NCBI RefSeq assembly: GCF_014054985.1
Contig: NZ_CP059569.1
Coordinates: forward strand, 1,116,001-1,180,000
DNA from: Kingella oralis
GTDB lineage: Bacteria > Pseudomonadota > Gammaproteobacteria > Burkholderiales > Neisseriaceae
DNA: 64,000 nucleotides
Direction: 5' to 3'
The notes beneath the pieces were generated by a model, which was not told the origin of the DNA, ran no database searches, and worked only from the letters and a program-made list of their open reading frames with translations. The first letter of the stretch is position 1. Each line of letters begins with the position of its first letter. Shown piece after piece: positions 40,171-49,516 of this stretch. A program made the position numbers and the translations under genes.

Positions 40171-40713
40171 ATGCAATTTATCCCCATCCCGCTGTTCAAA
40201 CAGCCGCATCTGCGCCAATACGCCCAACAGCTTTACCAACAAGCCTTTGCCGCCGAAGATCGCTTCCCCTTTTGGAGCTTGCGGCTATTTTCCTTGCGCG
40301 CCGCTATTCGCTTTGATGCCATTGCCGATAAGGGCAACCAACCCATTGGCTTTGTTTACCTAATTCGCGGCGAAGGCTTGTTGTTTGTGCTTTATTTTGC
40401 GGTTGATGCGCAATGCCGTTCGCAAGGCTATGGTTCGCGCATCATAGTCGCGCTGGAACAGCAATATCCCAGCGATACCATCGTGTTAGACATTCGCGCC
40501 CCCGATGCCGCCGCTGCCGATGCGCTGCAACGCCAAAAGCGTTTGGATTTTTATCTGCGCAACGGCTTTCAAATCGCCCCGTATCAATGGGTAGAAGAGG
40601 CGGAACGCTATGCCGTTTTGTATAAAGGCAACAGTTTTAATCCACAATCCTTTGCCACATTGTTGGCAAAAACCACCTTTAATCTGGTTCGCCCCACTTT
40701 GCAGGCTGCCTAA
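40171..40713 (+). CDS. GNAT-family N-acetyltransferase
   Basis: 180 residues. The acetyl-CoA site is visible as VDAQCRSQGYGSRIIVALEQQYP (RxxGxGS type) near residue 80-100, followed by RLDFYLRNGFQIA. Substrate unknown. Ends in an uptake sequence (TLQAA). 23 bases before the acyl-CoA ligase. Confidence 0.9.
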   Translation: MQFIPIPLFKQPHLRQYAQQLYQQAFAAEDRFPFWSLRLFSLRAAIRFDAIADKGNQPIGFVYLIRGEGLLFVLYFAVDAQCRSQGYGSRIIVALEQQYPSDTIVLDIRAPDAAAADALQRQKRLDFYLRNGFQIAPYQWVEEAERYAVLYKGNSFNPQSFATLLAKTTFNLVRPTLQAA

Positions 40714-40736
40714 CCCCCTACACAAGGACCCCCAAC

Positions 40737-42398
40737 ATGGAAAAAATCTGGCTCAACAGCTACGAAGCAGGCGTAAACGCCGAAATCGACCCCGCGCACT
40801 ACACCTCGATGATAGACGTAGTGCAGCAAAGCGTTGCCAAGTTCGGCGACCAAACCGCCTTTTACAGTATGGGCAAAGAACTCAGCTACCGCCAAATCGG
40901 CGAGCTATCCGACCACTTTGCCTCCTATCTGCAAAACGTGCTCAAACTGCCGCGCAGCGAGCGCGTTGCCGTGATGATGCCCAATTTGCTGCAATACCCC
41001 ATTGCCGTGTTTGGCATTTTGAAAGCAGGCTTGGTGGTGGTAAACACCAACCCGCTTTACACTCCGCGCGAGCTGGAACACCAGCTTAACGACAGCGGCG
41101 CCGGCACCATCATCGTGCTGGAAAACTTTGCCAACACGCTGGAACTCGTGTTGCCGCGTACGCAAATCAAAAACATCATCATCGCCAGCGTGGGCGAAAT
41201 GTTTGGCGCAATCAAAGGCACGTTGATGAACTTTGTGCTGCGTCACGTCAAAAAAGCCGTGCCCAGCTATCAATTAACAGACACAACCTCGTTTCAGGCT
41301 GCCTTAAAGCAAGGCGCGGCGCACCCGTTCACCCCCGTTGCCCTCACCCGCGACGACCTTGCTTTTTTGCAATACACGGGCGGCACCACAGGCGTTGCCA
41401 AAGGCGCAATGCTCACACATGGCAACATTTGCGCCAACATGATGCAAGGTGGCGAATGGATAAAAGCCAAGCTGGTGGAAGGCAAAGAAGTGGTGATTGC
41501 CGCCCTGCCCCTTTACCACATCTTCGCGCTCACCGTGAACTTGCTGCTGTTTTTCAAGGCGGGTGCAAAAAGCATTCTCATCGCCAACCCGCGCGATTTA
41601 GACGGCTTTATCAAAGAATTGAAAAAACACCTCGTAACCGTGTTCATCGGCTTAAATACGCTGTATCGCGGCTTGATGAACAACCCCGAATTTAAAACCG
41701 TAGATTTTTCCACATGGAAACTCGCCCTCGGCGGCGGCATGGCAACCCAACAAGCCGTTGCCGAACAATGGTTTAAGCTGGTGCACATCCCCATTGTGGA
41801 TGCCTACGGCCTAACCGAAGCCAGCCCCGGTGTGTGCGTGAACCCGCTTAACGCCACCGAATACTCGGGCGGCATTGGCTTGCCGCTGCCCAGCACCGAG
41901 GTGCAACTGCGCGATGGACACGGCGGCGAAGTGCCCATCGGCGAAGCAGGCGAGCTTTGGATACGCGGCCCGCAAGTGATGCGCGGCTATTGGAACCGCC
42001 CCGATGAAACCGCCAAAGCCATAGACCAAAACGGCTGGCTGGAAACGGGCGACATCGCCGTGATGAACGAAGCGGGCTGGCTGAAAATTGTGGACAGAAA
42101 AAAAGACCTGATTGTGGTTTCAGGCTTTAACGTTTACCCCAACGAGATTGAAGACATTGTGGTCGCCCATCCCAAAGTGCTGGAAGCCGCTTGCGTGGGC
42201 GTGAAAAGCGACAAAACAGGCGAAGCGTTAAAGCTGTTTATCGTAAAAAAAGACAGCAGCCTCACCGCCGACGAACTCATCGCCTACTGCCGCACCCAGC
42301 TCACCGGCTACAAAGTCCCCCGCGACATAGAGTTCCGCGACGAACTGCCCAAATCCAACGTGGGCAAAATCTTGCGCCGCGAACTGCGCGACAGCTAA
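40737..42398 (+). CDS. fadD: Long-chain fatty acid-CoA ligase
   Basis: Activates fatty acids to acyl-CoA. 553 residues. AMP-binding motif LQYTGGTTGVAKGAMLTHGN near residue 214, DAYGLTEASPGVC near 355, and C-terminal GDIAVMNEAGWLKIVDRKKDLIVVSGFNVYPNEIE. Standalone, with an acetyltransferase upstream. Confidence 0.95.
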   Translation: MEKIWLNSYEAGVNAEIDPAHYTSMIDVVQQSVAKFGDQTAFYSMGKELSYRQIGELSDHFASYLQNVLKLPRSERVAVMMPNLLQYPIAVFGILKAGLVVVNTNPLYTPRELEHQLNDSGAGTIIVLENFANTLELVLPRTQIKNIIIASVGEMFGAIKGTLMNFVLRHVKKAVPSYQLTDTTSFQAALKQGAAHPFTPVALTRDDLAFLQYTGGTTGVAKGAMLTHGNICANMMQGGEWIKAKLVEGKEVVIAALPLYHIFALTVNLLLFFKAGAKSILIANPRDLDGFIKELKKHLVTVFIGLNTLYRGLMNNPEFKTVDFSTWKLALGGGMATQQAVAEQWFKLVHIPIVDAYGLTEASPGVCVNPLNATEYSGGIGLPLPSTEVQLRDGHGGEVPIGEAGELWIRGPQVMRGYWNRPDETAKAIDQNGWLETGDIAVMNEAGWLKIVDRKKDLIVVSGFNVYPNEIEDIVVAHPKVLEAACVGVKSDKTGEALKLFIVKKDSSLTADELIAYCRTQLTGYKVPRDIEFRDELPKSNVGKILRRELRDS

Positions 42399-42404
42399 GC
42401 GCCA

Positions 42405-42442
42405 AGGCAGCCTGAAAACGAGATTGCATTTTCAGGCTGCCT
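42405..42442. terminator. Uptake-sequence pair after fadD
   Basis: Forward copy 42405-42419, reverse copy 42429-42442. Confidence 0.65.
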
Positions 42443-42682
42443 TAGTCTTATGTTTACCCCAATGCAAGGGAATGCCGGTTATGCCGTTTTCAGGCTGCCC
42501 CATCAGCATAAGCAGGATGTGCGACTCTACCGCGCACCATCTTATTAAACATCGCCAAACGGTACACGGCAAAGCCGCACGCCCCACCCGAACGCTTGCC
42601 ATCCTGTTTTCAGGCTGCCCCAACCCCACCTCCCAAAAAAAGGCAGCCTGAAAACGCCTAACCCCTTTCAAAGAACATCCAC
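42443..42682. other. Uptake-sequence-rich spacer before hisH
   Basis: No coding region supported. Contains further uptake copies (near 42488, 42608 and 42642-42655) in both orientations and the AAAGAACATCC ribosome site of hisH. Short AC-rich filler between copies. Confidence 0.5.
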
Positions 42683-43327
42683 ATGAAAACCGTCATCATC
42701 GACTACGGCATGGGCAACCTCCACTCCGTGCAAAAATCTGTCCACGCCGCCGCAACGCGCGCAGGCATCGCCACCCAAATCCAACTCACTTCCCGCGCCC
42801 AAGACATCTACGCCGCCGACCGCGTCATCTTCCCCGGCCAAGGCGCAATGCCCGATTGCATGACCGCCCTCCACCAAAGCAACCTTGCCGAAGCCATCCG
42901 CGATGCGCTGAAAAACAAACCCTTTTTCGGCATCTGCGTGGGCGCGCAGCTCCTGTTTGAACACAGCGAAGAAGGCGACACCCAAGGCTTGGGCTGGTTT
43001 TCAGGCTGCGTCAAACGCTTTGATGCCCAGCAAACCGATGCCCACGGCAACCGCCTCAAAGTCCCCCACATGGGCTGGAACAACGTCCACCAAACCCAAG
43101 CCCACCCCCTGTTTGCCCATATCCCGCAAGATGAACGTTTTTACTTTGTCCACAGCTATTATTTCGCCCCCACGCAGCCCGAAATCACCCTTGCCACCAG
43201 CTCCTACCCGCAAAATTTCGCCTGCATCGCGGGCAAAGACAACGTGTTCGCCACCCAGTTCCACACCGAAAAAAGCCACGAAGCAGGGCTGCAACTGTTG
43301 CAAAATTTCCTACACTGGCAACCCTAA
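42683..43327 (+). CDS. hisH: Imidazole glycerol phosphate synthase, glutamine amidotransferase subunit
   Basis: Supplies ammonia to HisF in histidine synthesis. 214 residues. Nucleophile Cys in FFGICVGAQLLFE (about 84-86), His and Glu in QFHTEKSH near 193. HisF is not in the window. Followed by hisA 73 bases downstream. Contains a translated uptake core (FSGCVKRF). Confidence 0.96.
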   Translation: MKTVIIDYGMGNLHSVQKSVHAAATRAGIATQIQLTSRAQDIYAADRVIFPGQGAMPDCMTALHQSNLAEAIRDALKNKPFFGICVGAQLLFEHSEEGDTQGLGWFSGCVKRFDAQQTDAHGNRLKVPHMGWNNVHQTQAHPLFAHIPQDERFYFVHSYYFAPTQPEITLATSSYPQNFACIAGKDNVFATQFHTEKSHEAGLQLLQNFLHWQP

Positions 43328-43400
43328 ACCCACAAAGACTTAACACTCAACTATGTAAATTTGCTAAAATACAAAATAAATTACATAGCTTAACCCAATC

Positions 43401-44144
43401 ATGCAACTTATCCCCGCCATTGACCTCAAAAACGGGCAATGCGTACGCCTCAAACAAGGCTTAATGGAACAAGCCACCGTCTTTTCAGACAGCCCCGCCA
43501 AAATGGCGCAACACTGGCTGGAACAAGGCGCGCGCCGTTTGCATTTGGTGGATTTAAACGGCGCATTTGCGGGCGAGCCCAAAAATTTCCCCGCCATCGC
43601 CGAAATCCTCGCCGCCGTATCCGCCCATATTCCCGTGCAACTGGGCGGCGGCATCCGCGATTTAGCCACCATTGAAAAATACCTCAATCTGGGTTTGACC
43701 GATGTCATCATCGGCACAGCCGCCGTAAAAAATCCCCTATTTGTGCGCGAAGCCTGCCGCGGATTTGCAGGGCACATCATCGTAGGGCTGGATGCCAAAG
43801 ACGGCATGGTTGCCATTGATGGCTGGGCAACCGTAACCGAACACCGCGTCGCCGATTTGAGCCAGCAATTTGAACACGACGGCGTAAACAGCATTATCTA
43901 CACCGACATCGGCAGAGACGGCATGATGAGCGGCGTAAACATTGAAGCCACCGTCAATCTTGCCCGCGCGGTCAATATTCCCATCATCGCCTCGGGCGGC
44001 TTAACCAATCTGGACGACGTTCGCGCACTCTGCGCGGTGCAACACGAAGGCATCGCAGGCGCGATTACAGGACGTGCCATCTATGAAGGCACCATCCAAT
44101 TCAACGAAGCTCAACAGCTTGCCGATGCTTTAACGGCAGCCTGA
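43401..44144 (+). CDS. hisA: ProFAR isomerase HisA
   Basis: Fourth step of histidine synthesis. 247 residues, beta-alpha barrel. Catalytic Asp in PAIDLKNGQCVRL (residue 8) and IVGLDAKDG region; phosphate-binding GGGIRD and later ASGGLTNLDD, TGRAIYEG. Adjacent to hisH. Confidence 0.96.
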   Translation: MQLIPAIDLKNGQCVRLKQGLMEQATVFSDSPAKMAQHWLEQGARRLHLVDLNGAFAGEPKNFPAIAEILAAVSAHIPVQLGGGIRDLATIEKYLNLGLTDVIIGTAAVKNPLFVREACRGFAGHIIVGLDAKDGMVAIDGWATVTEHRVADLSQQFEHDGVNSIIYTDIGRDGMMSGVNIEATVNLARAVNIPIIASGGLTNLDDVRALCAVQHEGIAGAITGRAIYEGTIQFNEAQQLADALTAA

Positions 44145-44192
44145 AACTTTGATTCAAACGATTTCTGAATAAATATAAAAAAGGAAACCATC

Positions 44193-44543
44193 ATGTACGG
44201 TTCATTTTTGCTGATTGCGTTTATTTTAGGTTTTTGGTGCATTTGGTCTGCCAGCCGCGATGTCAATTCATTGGGCGAAGCATTGGGCTTTACCGTGTTG
44301 GCGATGGTCATCAAAGCAACAATGGAATGGAGTGGGATGCCCGATTTGGACGCACAGCTTTTAACCACTTGGGGCATTTTGTATTTGTTTACCGTGGTGG
44401 TGTTGGAAGCGATTGACCGCTTTTCCGAAAGCATGGGGATGAACATGGGCATCGCGCTGGTGGGCTCGGCGGGCTGGTTCTTCTTGGCGAAATATTTGTT
44501 TAGCGAAGCGGGCATTGCCAAAGTGGCAAGCTGGGTAGGCTAA
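44193..44543 (+). CDS. Membrane protein of unknown function
   Basis: 116 residues with about four hydrophobic segments (FLLIAFILGFWCIW, GFTVLAMVIKATMEW, WGILYLFTVVVLEA, IALVGSAGWFFLAKYLF). Not recognised. Ribosome site AAAGGAAACC. Followed by a strong terminator. Confidence 0.75.
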   Translation: MYGSFLLIAFILGFWCIWSASRDVNSLGEALGFTVLAMVIKATMEWSGMPDLDAQLLTTWGILYLFTVVVLEAIDRFSESMGMNMGIALVGSAGWFFLAKYLFSEAGIAKVASWVG

Positions 44544-44570
44544 ACGGCAGCCTGAAATCAGAATAATCAA

Positions 44571-44616
44571 AACACCGTTATCCTTGTTGATTGGGATAAC
44601 GGTGTTTTTGTTTTTA
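44571..44616 (+). terminator. Strong intrinsic terminator
   Basis: AAACACCGTTATCC (44571-44584) pairs with GGATAACGGTGTTT (44595-44608), then a T-rich run. Confidence 0.93.
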
Positions 44617-44708
44617 GTGTTTTCAGGCTGCCTAATGTAAACATGAAAAGGCAGCCTGAAAACATATTCACAACCGTTTTCAGGCTGTCTTAATGCCTTA
44701 ACTCATCC

Positions 44709-45383
44709 CTATACCTTCGCCAACTCCGCCCGCATCGCGGCAATCACGCCCGCATAATCATCCGCATCAAAAATCGCCGAGCCGGCCACAAAAGTATCCG
44801 CGCCTGCGGCGGCAGCGGCGGCGATGTTGTCCACTTTGATGCCGCCGTCCACTTCTATGCGGATGCGCCGCCCGCTTTGCTGCTCGTAGGCATCCAGCAG
44901 GGCGCGGGTTTGGCGCAATTTTTCCAGCGTGTGCGGGATGAATTTTTGCCCGCCGAAACCGGGGTTCACCGACATCAGCAACACCATGTCCAGCTTGTCC
45001 AACACGTTTTCCAACACCGCAATCGACGTGGCAGGGTTTAACACCAAGCCCGCCTGTTTGCCCGCGTCTTTAATCAGCGACAGGCTGCGGTCCACATGGC
45101 GGCTGGCTTCGGGGTGGAACGTGATGATGTCGGCGCCGGCTTTGATGAACGCGCCAATCATGTCGTCCACGGGTTCAATCATCAGGTGAACATCTATCGG
45201 CGCGCTGGTGTGCGGACGCAACGCAGCGCAAATCATCGGCCCGAAGGTGAGGTTGGGCACATAGTGGTTGTCCATCACGTCAAAATGAATCATGTCTGCG
45301 CCTGCGGCGATGACATTGCGCACTTCTTCGCCCAAGCGGGCAAAATCGGCGGAAAGAATGCTGGGGGCGATGCGGTATTTCAT
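44709..45383 (-). CDS. rpe: Ribulose-phosphate 3-epimerase
   Basis: Pentose phosphate pathway, interconverts ribulose-5-P and xylulose-5-P. 224 residues. IAPSILSADFARLGEE, metal-site IHFDVMDNHYVPNLTFGP, MSVNPGFGGQKF and EVDGGIKVDN are all present. Divergent from ttcA. Confidence 0.97.
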   Translation of the reverse strand: MKYRIAPSILSADFARLGEEVRNVIAAGADMIHFDVMDNHYVPNLTFGPMICAALRPHTSAPIDVHLMIEPVDDMIGAFIKAGADIITFHPEASRHVDRSLSLIKDAGKQAGLVLNPATSIAVLENVLDKLDMVLLMSVNPGFGGQKFIPHTLEKLRQTRALLDAYEQQSGRRIRIEVDGGIKVDNIAAAAAAGADTFVAGSAIFDADDYAGVIAAMRAELAKV

Positions 45384-45435
45384 GGCGTGTCCTTTGTTGG
45401 CAAGATTGATGCGGCGATTTTAACACCGCAAGCGG

Positions 45436-45485
45436 TTTTCAGGCTGCCTCACGCGCTGGAAAAGATAGGTGAGGCAGCCTGAAAA
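45436..45485. repeat. Uptake-sequence inverted pair in the rpe/ttcA divergent gap
   Basis: 17-base arms TTTTCAGGCTGCCTCAC (45436-45452) and complement (45469-45485). Here it lies between divergent genes, so it is not a terminator. Confidence 0.7.
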
Positions 45486-45498
45486 CACTATAACCCGC

Positions 45499-45504
45499 TA
45501 TAAT
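45499..45504 (+). promoter_or_regulatory. TATAAT -10 box for ttcA
   Basis: Consensus -10 in the form GCTATAATCGCGCC, a layout seen before many genes in this window (for example rsmG and dolP). The -35 is poor. Confidence 0.6.
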
Positions 45505-45535
45505 CGCGCCTTTTCATTTTTCGGAACACGCAACC

Positions 45536-46489
45536 ATGTCTAAAAAACCCAAACACGAATTAGAAAACAACAAGCTGCAAAAACGCCTGCGCCACGCCGT
45601 GGGCGATGCGATTAACGATTTCAACATGATTGAAAACGGCGACAAGATTATGGTGTGCCTGTCGGGCGGCAAGGATAGCTACGCGCTGTTGGACATCCTG
45701 CGCCAACTGCAAGCATCCGCGCCAATTGAGTTTGAGCTGGTTGCTGTAAACCTAGACCAAAAGCAACCCGGCTTCCCCGAAGAAGTGCTGCCCACCTACC
45801 TAGAAAGCATCGGCGTGCCCTACAAAATCGTGGAAGAAGACACCTATTCCACTGTTAAGCGCGTGCTCGACGAAGGCAAAACCACCTGCTCGCTGTGCAG
45901 CCGCCTGCGCCGCGGCATTCTTTACCGCACGGCCAAAGAGCTGGGCTGCACCAAAATCGCGCTCGGCCACCACCGCGACGACATCATCGCCACCTTATTT
46001 TTAAACATGTTTTACGGCGGCAAGCTCAAAGCCATGCCGCCCAAGCTAGTTTCCGACAACGGCGAGCACATCGTTATCCGCCCGCTGGCATATGTGAAAG
46101 AGAAAGATTTGATTAAATACGCCGAGTTAAAACAGTTCCCCATCATCCCCTGCAACCTGTGCGGCTCGCAGCCCAATCTGCAGCGCCAAGTTATCGGCGA
46201 TATGCTGAAAGATTGGGACAAACGCTTCCCAGGACGCATTGAAAGCATGTTTTCCGCGCTGCAAAACGTTGTGCCCTCGCATCTGGCGGACACCGAACTG
46301 TTTGACTTTGCGGGTTTGCAGCGCGGGCAGGCGCTGAAACACGGCGGCGATTTGGCGTTTGACAGCGAAACCGTGTCTTTTACCGCCCCGCGCGACGAAG
46401 ACGACGGGCAGCCTGAAAAACCCGCGCGCAAGGTGATTAACATCTTGGGCAACAAGCCGAAAGCGGGGTGTGGCATTCAAGTGGAATAA
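45536..46489 (+). CDS. ttcA: tRNA 2-thiocytidine synthetase TtcA
   Basis: Thiolates C32 of tRNA using an iron-sulfur cluster. 317 residues. PP-loop LSGGKDSY near 42-49, CxxC pairs CSLC (about 118) and CNLC (about 206) for the cluster. C-terminal extension includes a translated uptake sequence (GQPEKPARK). Confidence 0.96.
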   Translation: MSKKPKHELENNKLQKRLRHAVGDAINDFNMIENGDKIMVCLSGGKDSYALLDILRQLQASAPIEFELVAVNLDQKQPGFPEEVLPTYLESIGVPYKIVEEDTYSTVKRVLDEGKTTCSLCSRLRRGILYRTAKELGCTKIALGHHRDDIIATLFLNMFYGGKLKAMPPKLVSDNGEHIVIRPLAYVKEKDLIKYAELKQFPIIPCNLCGSQPNLQRQVIGDMLKDWDKRFPGRIESMFSALQNVVPSHLADTELFDFAGLQRGQALKHGGDLAFDSETVSFTAPRDEDDGQPEKPARKVINILGNKPKAGCGIQVE

Positions 46490-46501
46490 TGGCTATGCAA
46501 A

Positions 46502-46541
46502 AGGCAGCCTGAAAACGGGAAAAACCATTTTCAGGCTGCCT
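46502..46541. terminator. Uptake-sequence hairpin after ttcA
   Basis: 14-base arms at 46502-46515 and 46528-46541, 12-base loop. Confidence 0.65.
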
Positions 46542-46600
46542 ATTTGCCATGCGAGGTCTATAATAACCAAATCTTTAACCGCAGCAGAAAGGACGCTGCC

Positions 46601-47191
46601 ATGAAAACTTTGGTCAATGTTTTCCACCCCAAATTGGAACAATCCACCGTAAACCGCCTGTGGGCAGAGCGGCTGGAAGGGCTGCCCGATGTAACCGTGC
46701 GCCGTGTGTACAGCCTGTATCCAGATGGCAAAATTGACGTTGCCGCCGAGCAAGCCACGCTGTTGGCGCACGACCGCTTGGTGTTCCAGCATCCGTTTTT
46801 CTGGTATTCCGTGCCTCCTCTGATGAAACAATGGTTTGACGACGTGCTGACCTACAACTGGGCATACGGCCCGCAGGGCAAAGCGTTGGCGGGCAAAGAA
46901 TGGGTGTCGTCCATTTCCACAGGAGGGCCGGCGGATTCGTATCAGGCGGGCGGCTACAACAGCTATTCCATGAGCGAATTTTTGAAACCGCTGCAACAAA
47001 CCGCCAATCTCATCCAAACCAAATTTTTGCCGCCGTTTATTTTCCACGGCGCAGTCGGTGCGAACGAAGCGGCAATCCAGCAATCTACCGACAACATGGC
47101 GGCGCATATTCTTGACCCGCTGCTAGACCCGCAGAAAAAACTCGCCGCGCTGCTGGCAAAAATGCAGGAAGACGGCGTTACGCTGGAATAA
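46601..47191 (+). CDS. Flavodoxin-fold NAD(P)H oxidoreductase (KefF/MdaB/YwrO type)
   Basis: 196 residues. VFHPKLEQSTVNRLWAE, FQHPFFWYSVPPLMKQWFDDVLTYNWAYG and VSSISTGGPADSYQAGG are family-typical FMN-site segments. Likely a quinone or electrophile reductase. Start at ATG 46601 after AGAAAGGA. A TATAAT precedes it near 46557. Confidence 0.92.
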   Translation: MKTLVNVFHPKLEQSTVNRLWAERLEGLPDVTVRRVYSLYPDGKIDVAAEQATLLAHDRLVFQHPFFWYSVPPLMKQWFDDVLTYNWAYGPQGKALAGKEWVSSISTGGPADSYQAGGYNSYSMSEFLKPLQQTANLIQTKFLPPFIFHGAVGANEAAIQQSTDNMAAHILDPLLDPQKKLAALLAKMQEDGVTLE

Positions 47192-47204
47192 TCGCCATAT
47201 AACA

Positions 47205-47244
47205 AGGCAGCCTGAAAACGGTTTTTCCCATTTTCAGGCTGCCT
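47205..47244. terminator. Uptake-sequence hairpin
   Basis: 14-base arms 47205-47218 and 47231-47244 after the oxidoreductase gene. Confidence 0.65.
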
Positions 47245-47439
47245 TATCACATCAATTCATCTACCCCACATCGCCCGCCACTACAATCAACCGCGCATTA
47301 TAGCCCTTTCAGGCTGCCTCAACCATCGCCCGCCGCGTTTGCCTATCCCGCAAATAAGCCGCGCTAATCACGCCTCGCGCCCCCGTTTCCCTGTGTTAAG
47401 ATTGCCCGCGTTACTAACAACTACACAGGAGAAATCGCC

Positions 47440-48984
47440 ATGAACCGCATCGCTCGATTTTTACTGCTCCCCGCCGCCGCAGCCGCCGTGTTTTGGGCGG
47501 GGCAAGCTGTGCTGATGCCGCATTCCGCCGCCGCGCACGCCGAAAGTTTGACCGAGCGCATCGGCAAACTGCCCGACGACCAAGGCAAAGCCGCCCCGCC
47601 GCTGCCCAAACGCCCCACGCTGGTAAAATTCTGGGCGAGCTGGTGCCCGCTCTGCCTGAGCGAGCTGGCGCAAACCGAAGCATGGGCGCAAGACAAACGC
47701 TTTGCCGCCGCCAACCTCGTCGCCATCGCCTCGCCCGATTATCTGCACGAAAAATCCGCCGCCGATTTCGCCCAATGGTATCGCGGCTTGGAATACAAAA
47801 AACTCCCCGTGCGCACCGATGCGGGCGGCACCATCGCGCAAGAGCTGGGCGTGCGCGTGTATCCCTCTTGGGTGTTGCTGGGCGAAAACGGCGACGTGCA
47901 GCGCGTTGTCAAAGGCAGCCTGAACGAAGCCCAAGCCCTCGCCCTGCTGGCAAACCCGCAAGCCGAACTCTCCGCCTATACCGAAAAATTCTACAAACCC
48001 GATTCCGCGCAGAAAGGAAAACCGATGAACATCAAAACTATTTATCTGGCAGGCGGCTGCTTCTGGGGCTTGGAAGCCTATTTCCAACGCATCCCGGGCG
48101 TAACCGATGCCGTATCAGGCTATGCCAACGGCAAAACCGCCAACCCCAGCTACGAAGACGTATCCCACCGCCACACAGGGCACGCCGAAACCGTGAAAGT
48201 GAGCTACGATGCCGACCAGCTCAGCTTAGACGACATCCTGCGCTATTACTTCCGCGTCATCGACCCCACCAGCCTGAACAAACAAGGCAACGACCGAGGC
48301 GAACAATACCGCACAGGCATCTACACCACCGACCCCGCCGAGCAAAAAATCGCCGCCGCCGCCATCGCGCGCGAGCAGAAAAAATACACCGCGCCCGTTG
48401 TGGTGGAAAACCAGCCGCTCAAAAACTTCTATCCCGCCGAAGAATACCATCAGGATTATCTGCTCAAAAACCCCAACGGCTACTGCCACATTGACGTTTC
48501 ATTGGCAGACAAACCGCTGGAAGGCAAAGAAGCCGTTTCAGGCAGCCTGAAAAAGCCCAGTGATGCCGAGCTGCGCCAAAAACTCACCGCCGAACAATAC
48601 CGCGTTACCCAACAAGCCGGCACCGAGCGCGCATTCAGCCACGAATACGACAACCTGTTTGCCAAAGGCATCTACGTGGACATCGTGGACGGCACGCCGC
48701 TGTTTGCCTCCACCGACAAATTTCAATCAGGCTGCGGCTGGCCCAGCTTCACCCGCCCCATCGCCCGCGAAGCCGTAACCGAGCGCGAAGACACGTCTTT
48801 CAACATGATACGCACCGAAGTGCGCAGCAGCCACGCCGATTCCCATCTGGGACACGTGTTCAACGACGGCCCGAAAGACAAAGGCGGCTTGCGCTATTGC
48901 ATCAACGGCGCATCGCTGCGGTTTGTGCCGTTGGAGCAAATGGACGCGCAAGGCTATGGCGCGTGGAAGGATAAAGTGAAATAG
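47440..48984 (+). CDS. msrAB: Trifunctional thioredoxin-MsrA-MsrB protein (PilB-like)
   Basis: Repairs oxidised methionine in exported proteins. 514 residues: signal anchor (about 5-25), thioredoxin-like domain with CPLC (about 69-72), MsrA with catalytic Cys in GGCFWGLEAYF (about 206), and MsrB with GCGWPSF and catalytic Cys in RYCINGASLRF (about 486). The three-domain fusion is typical of Neisseriaceae (PilB). An uptake sequence is translated in the linker between MsrA and MsrB (VSGSLKKPS). Confidence 0.96.
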   Translation: MNRIARFLLLPAAAAAVFWAGQAVLMPHSAAAHAESLTERIGKLPDDQGKAAPPLPKRPTLVKFWASWCPLCLSELAQTEAWAQDKRFAAANLVAIASPDYLHEKSAADFAQWYRGLEYKKLPVRTDAGGTIAQELGVRVYPSWVLLGENGDVQRVVKGSLNEAQALALLANPQAELSAYTEKFYKPDSAQKGKPMNIKTIYLAGGCFWGLEAYFQRIPGVTDAVSGYANGKTANPSYEDVSHRHTGHAETVKVSYDADQLSLDDILRYYFRVIDPTSLNKQGNDRGEQYRTGIYTTDPAEQKIAAAAIAREQKKYTAPVVVENQPLKNFYPAEEYHQDYLLKNPNGYCHIDVSLADKPLEGKEAVSGSLKKPSDAELRQKLTAEQYRVTQQAGTERAFSHEYDNLFAKGIYVDIVDGTPLFASTDKFQSGCGWPSFTRPIAREAVTEREDTSFNMIRTEVRSSHADSHLGHVFNDGPKDKGGLRYCINGASLRFVPLEQMDAQGYGAWKDKVK

Positions 48985-49159
48985 CGGTTTACCTTGCCAG
49001 CGCACGGCTTGCCAGCAAGCCGTAGGAGCGCGAGGCAAAGTTTTCAGGCTGCCTTGGCGGTTGCACCCGCGTTCAGGCAGCCTGAAAACCGAAGGCTTCA
49101 ATGAAATCAAAACCAACGAAGCCAAAACACCCCCATTCGGCAAACACCCCGTTTCCCGC

Positions 49160-49165
49160 TATAAT
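49160..49165 (+). promoter_or_regulatory. TATAAT -10 box for the entericidin-like gene
   Basis: CCGCTATAATCCCC layout, about 50 bases before the ATG at 49219. Confidence 0.55.
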
Positions 49166-49218
49166 CCCCACCGCATGGTTCGCCGTGCGTTTTAACCATC
49201 CCAATGAAAGGAACTACT

Positions 49219-49440
49219 ATGAAAAAAGCATTCGCACTCACCCTCACCGCCACCCTGCTGGCAGCCTGTTCCGGCACTTGGCACGGCGTAAAAAGCGACA
49301 CCGCCAACACCGTAGAAAAAGTCGGCAACGGCATTGAACACGGCTGGGACAAAACGCAATCCGCCGTGAAAAAAGGCGGCAACGCAGTCGGGCGCGGCAT
49401 CTCCCATGTGGGCGAGAAAATTGAAAACGCCACCGAGTAA
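49219..49440 (+). CDS. Entericidin-like small lipoprotein
   Basis: 73 residues. Signal peptide and lipobox (LTATLLAACSGTW), then a repetitive amphipathic region (VKSDTANTVEKVGNGIEHGWDKTQSAVKKGGNAVGRGI). Resembles entericidin EcnA/B-type lipoproteins. Start at ATG 49219 preferred to 49204 because it begins the signal peptide (MKKAF). Followed by an uptake-sequence hairpin. Confidence 0.8.
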   Translation: MKKAFALTLTATLLAACSGTWHGVKSDTANTVEKVGNGIEHGWDKTQSAVKKGGNAVGRGISHVGEKIENATE

Positions 49441-49449
49441 CCGCTAAAC

Positions 49450-49489
49450 AGGCAGCCTGAAAAGCCCATTTCCGCTTTTCAGGCTGCCT
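49450..49489. terminator. Uptake-sequence hairpin
   Basis: 15-base arms 49450-49464 and 49475-49489. Confidence 0.65.
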
Positions 49490-49516
49490 TTCCATTGTCA
49501 AACCGCAGAGAAAACC

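Noticed and set aside
42424..42651. 75-residue open frame in the fadD-hisH gap
   Set aside because: Made almost entirely of translated uptake sequences (FSGCP repeats) with no ribosome site.
47493..48494. 333-residue frame overlapping the Trx-MsrA-MsrB gene
   Set aside because: Arg/Pro-rich shadow of a well-supported gene in another frame.
49000..49080. Additional dispersed repeat copy near the msrAB end
   Set aside because: Shares only short GC-rich words and uptake sequences with the R family, not the ordered hairpins.
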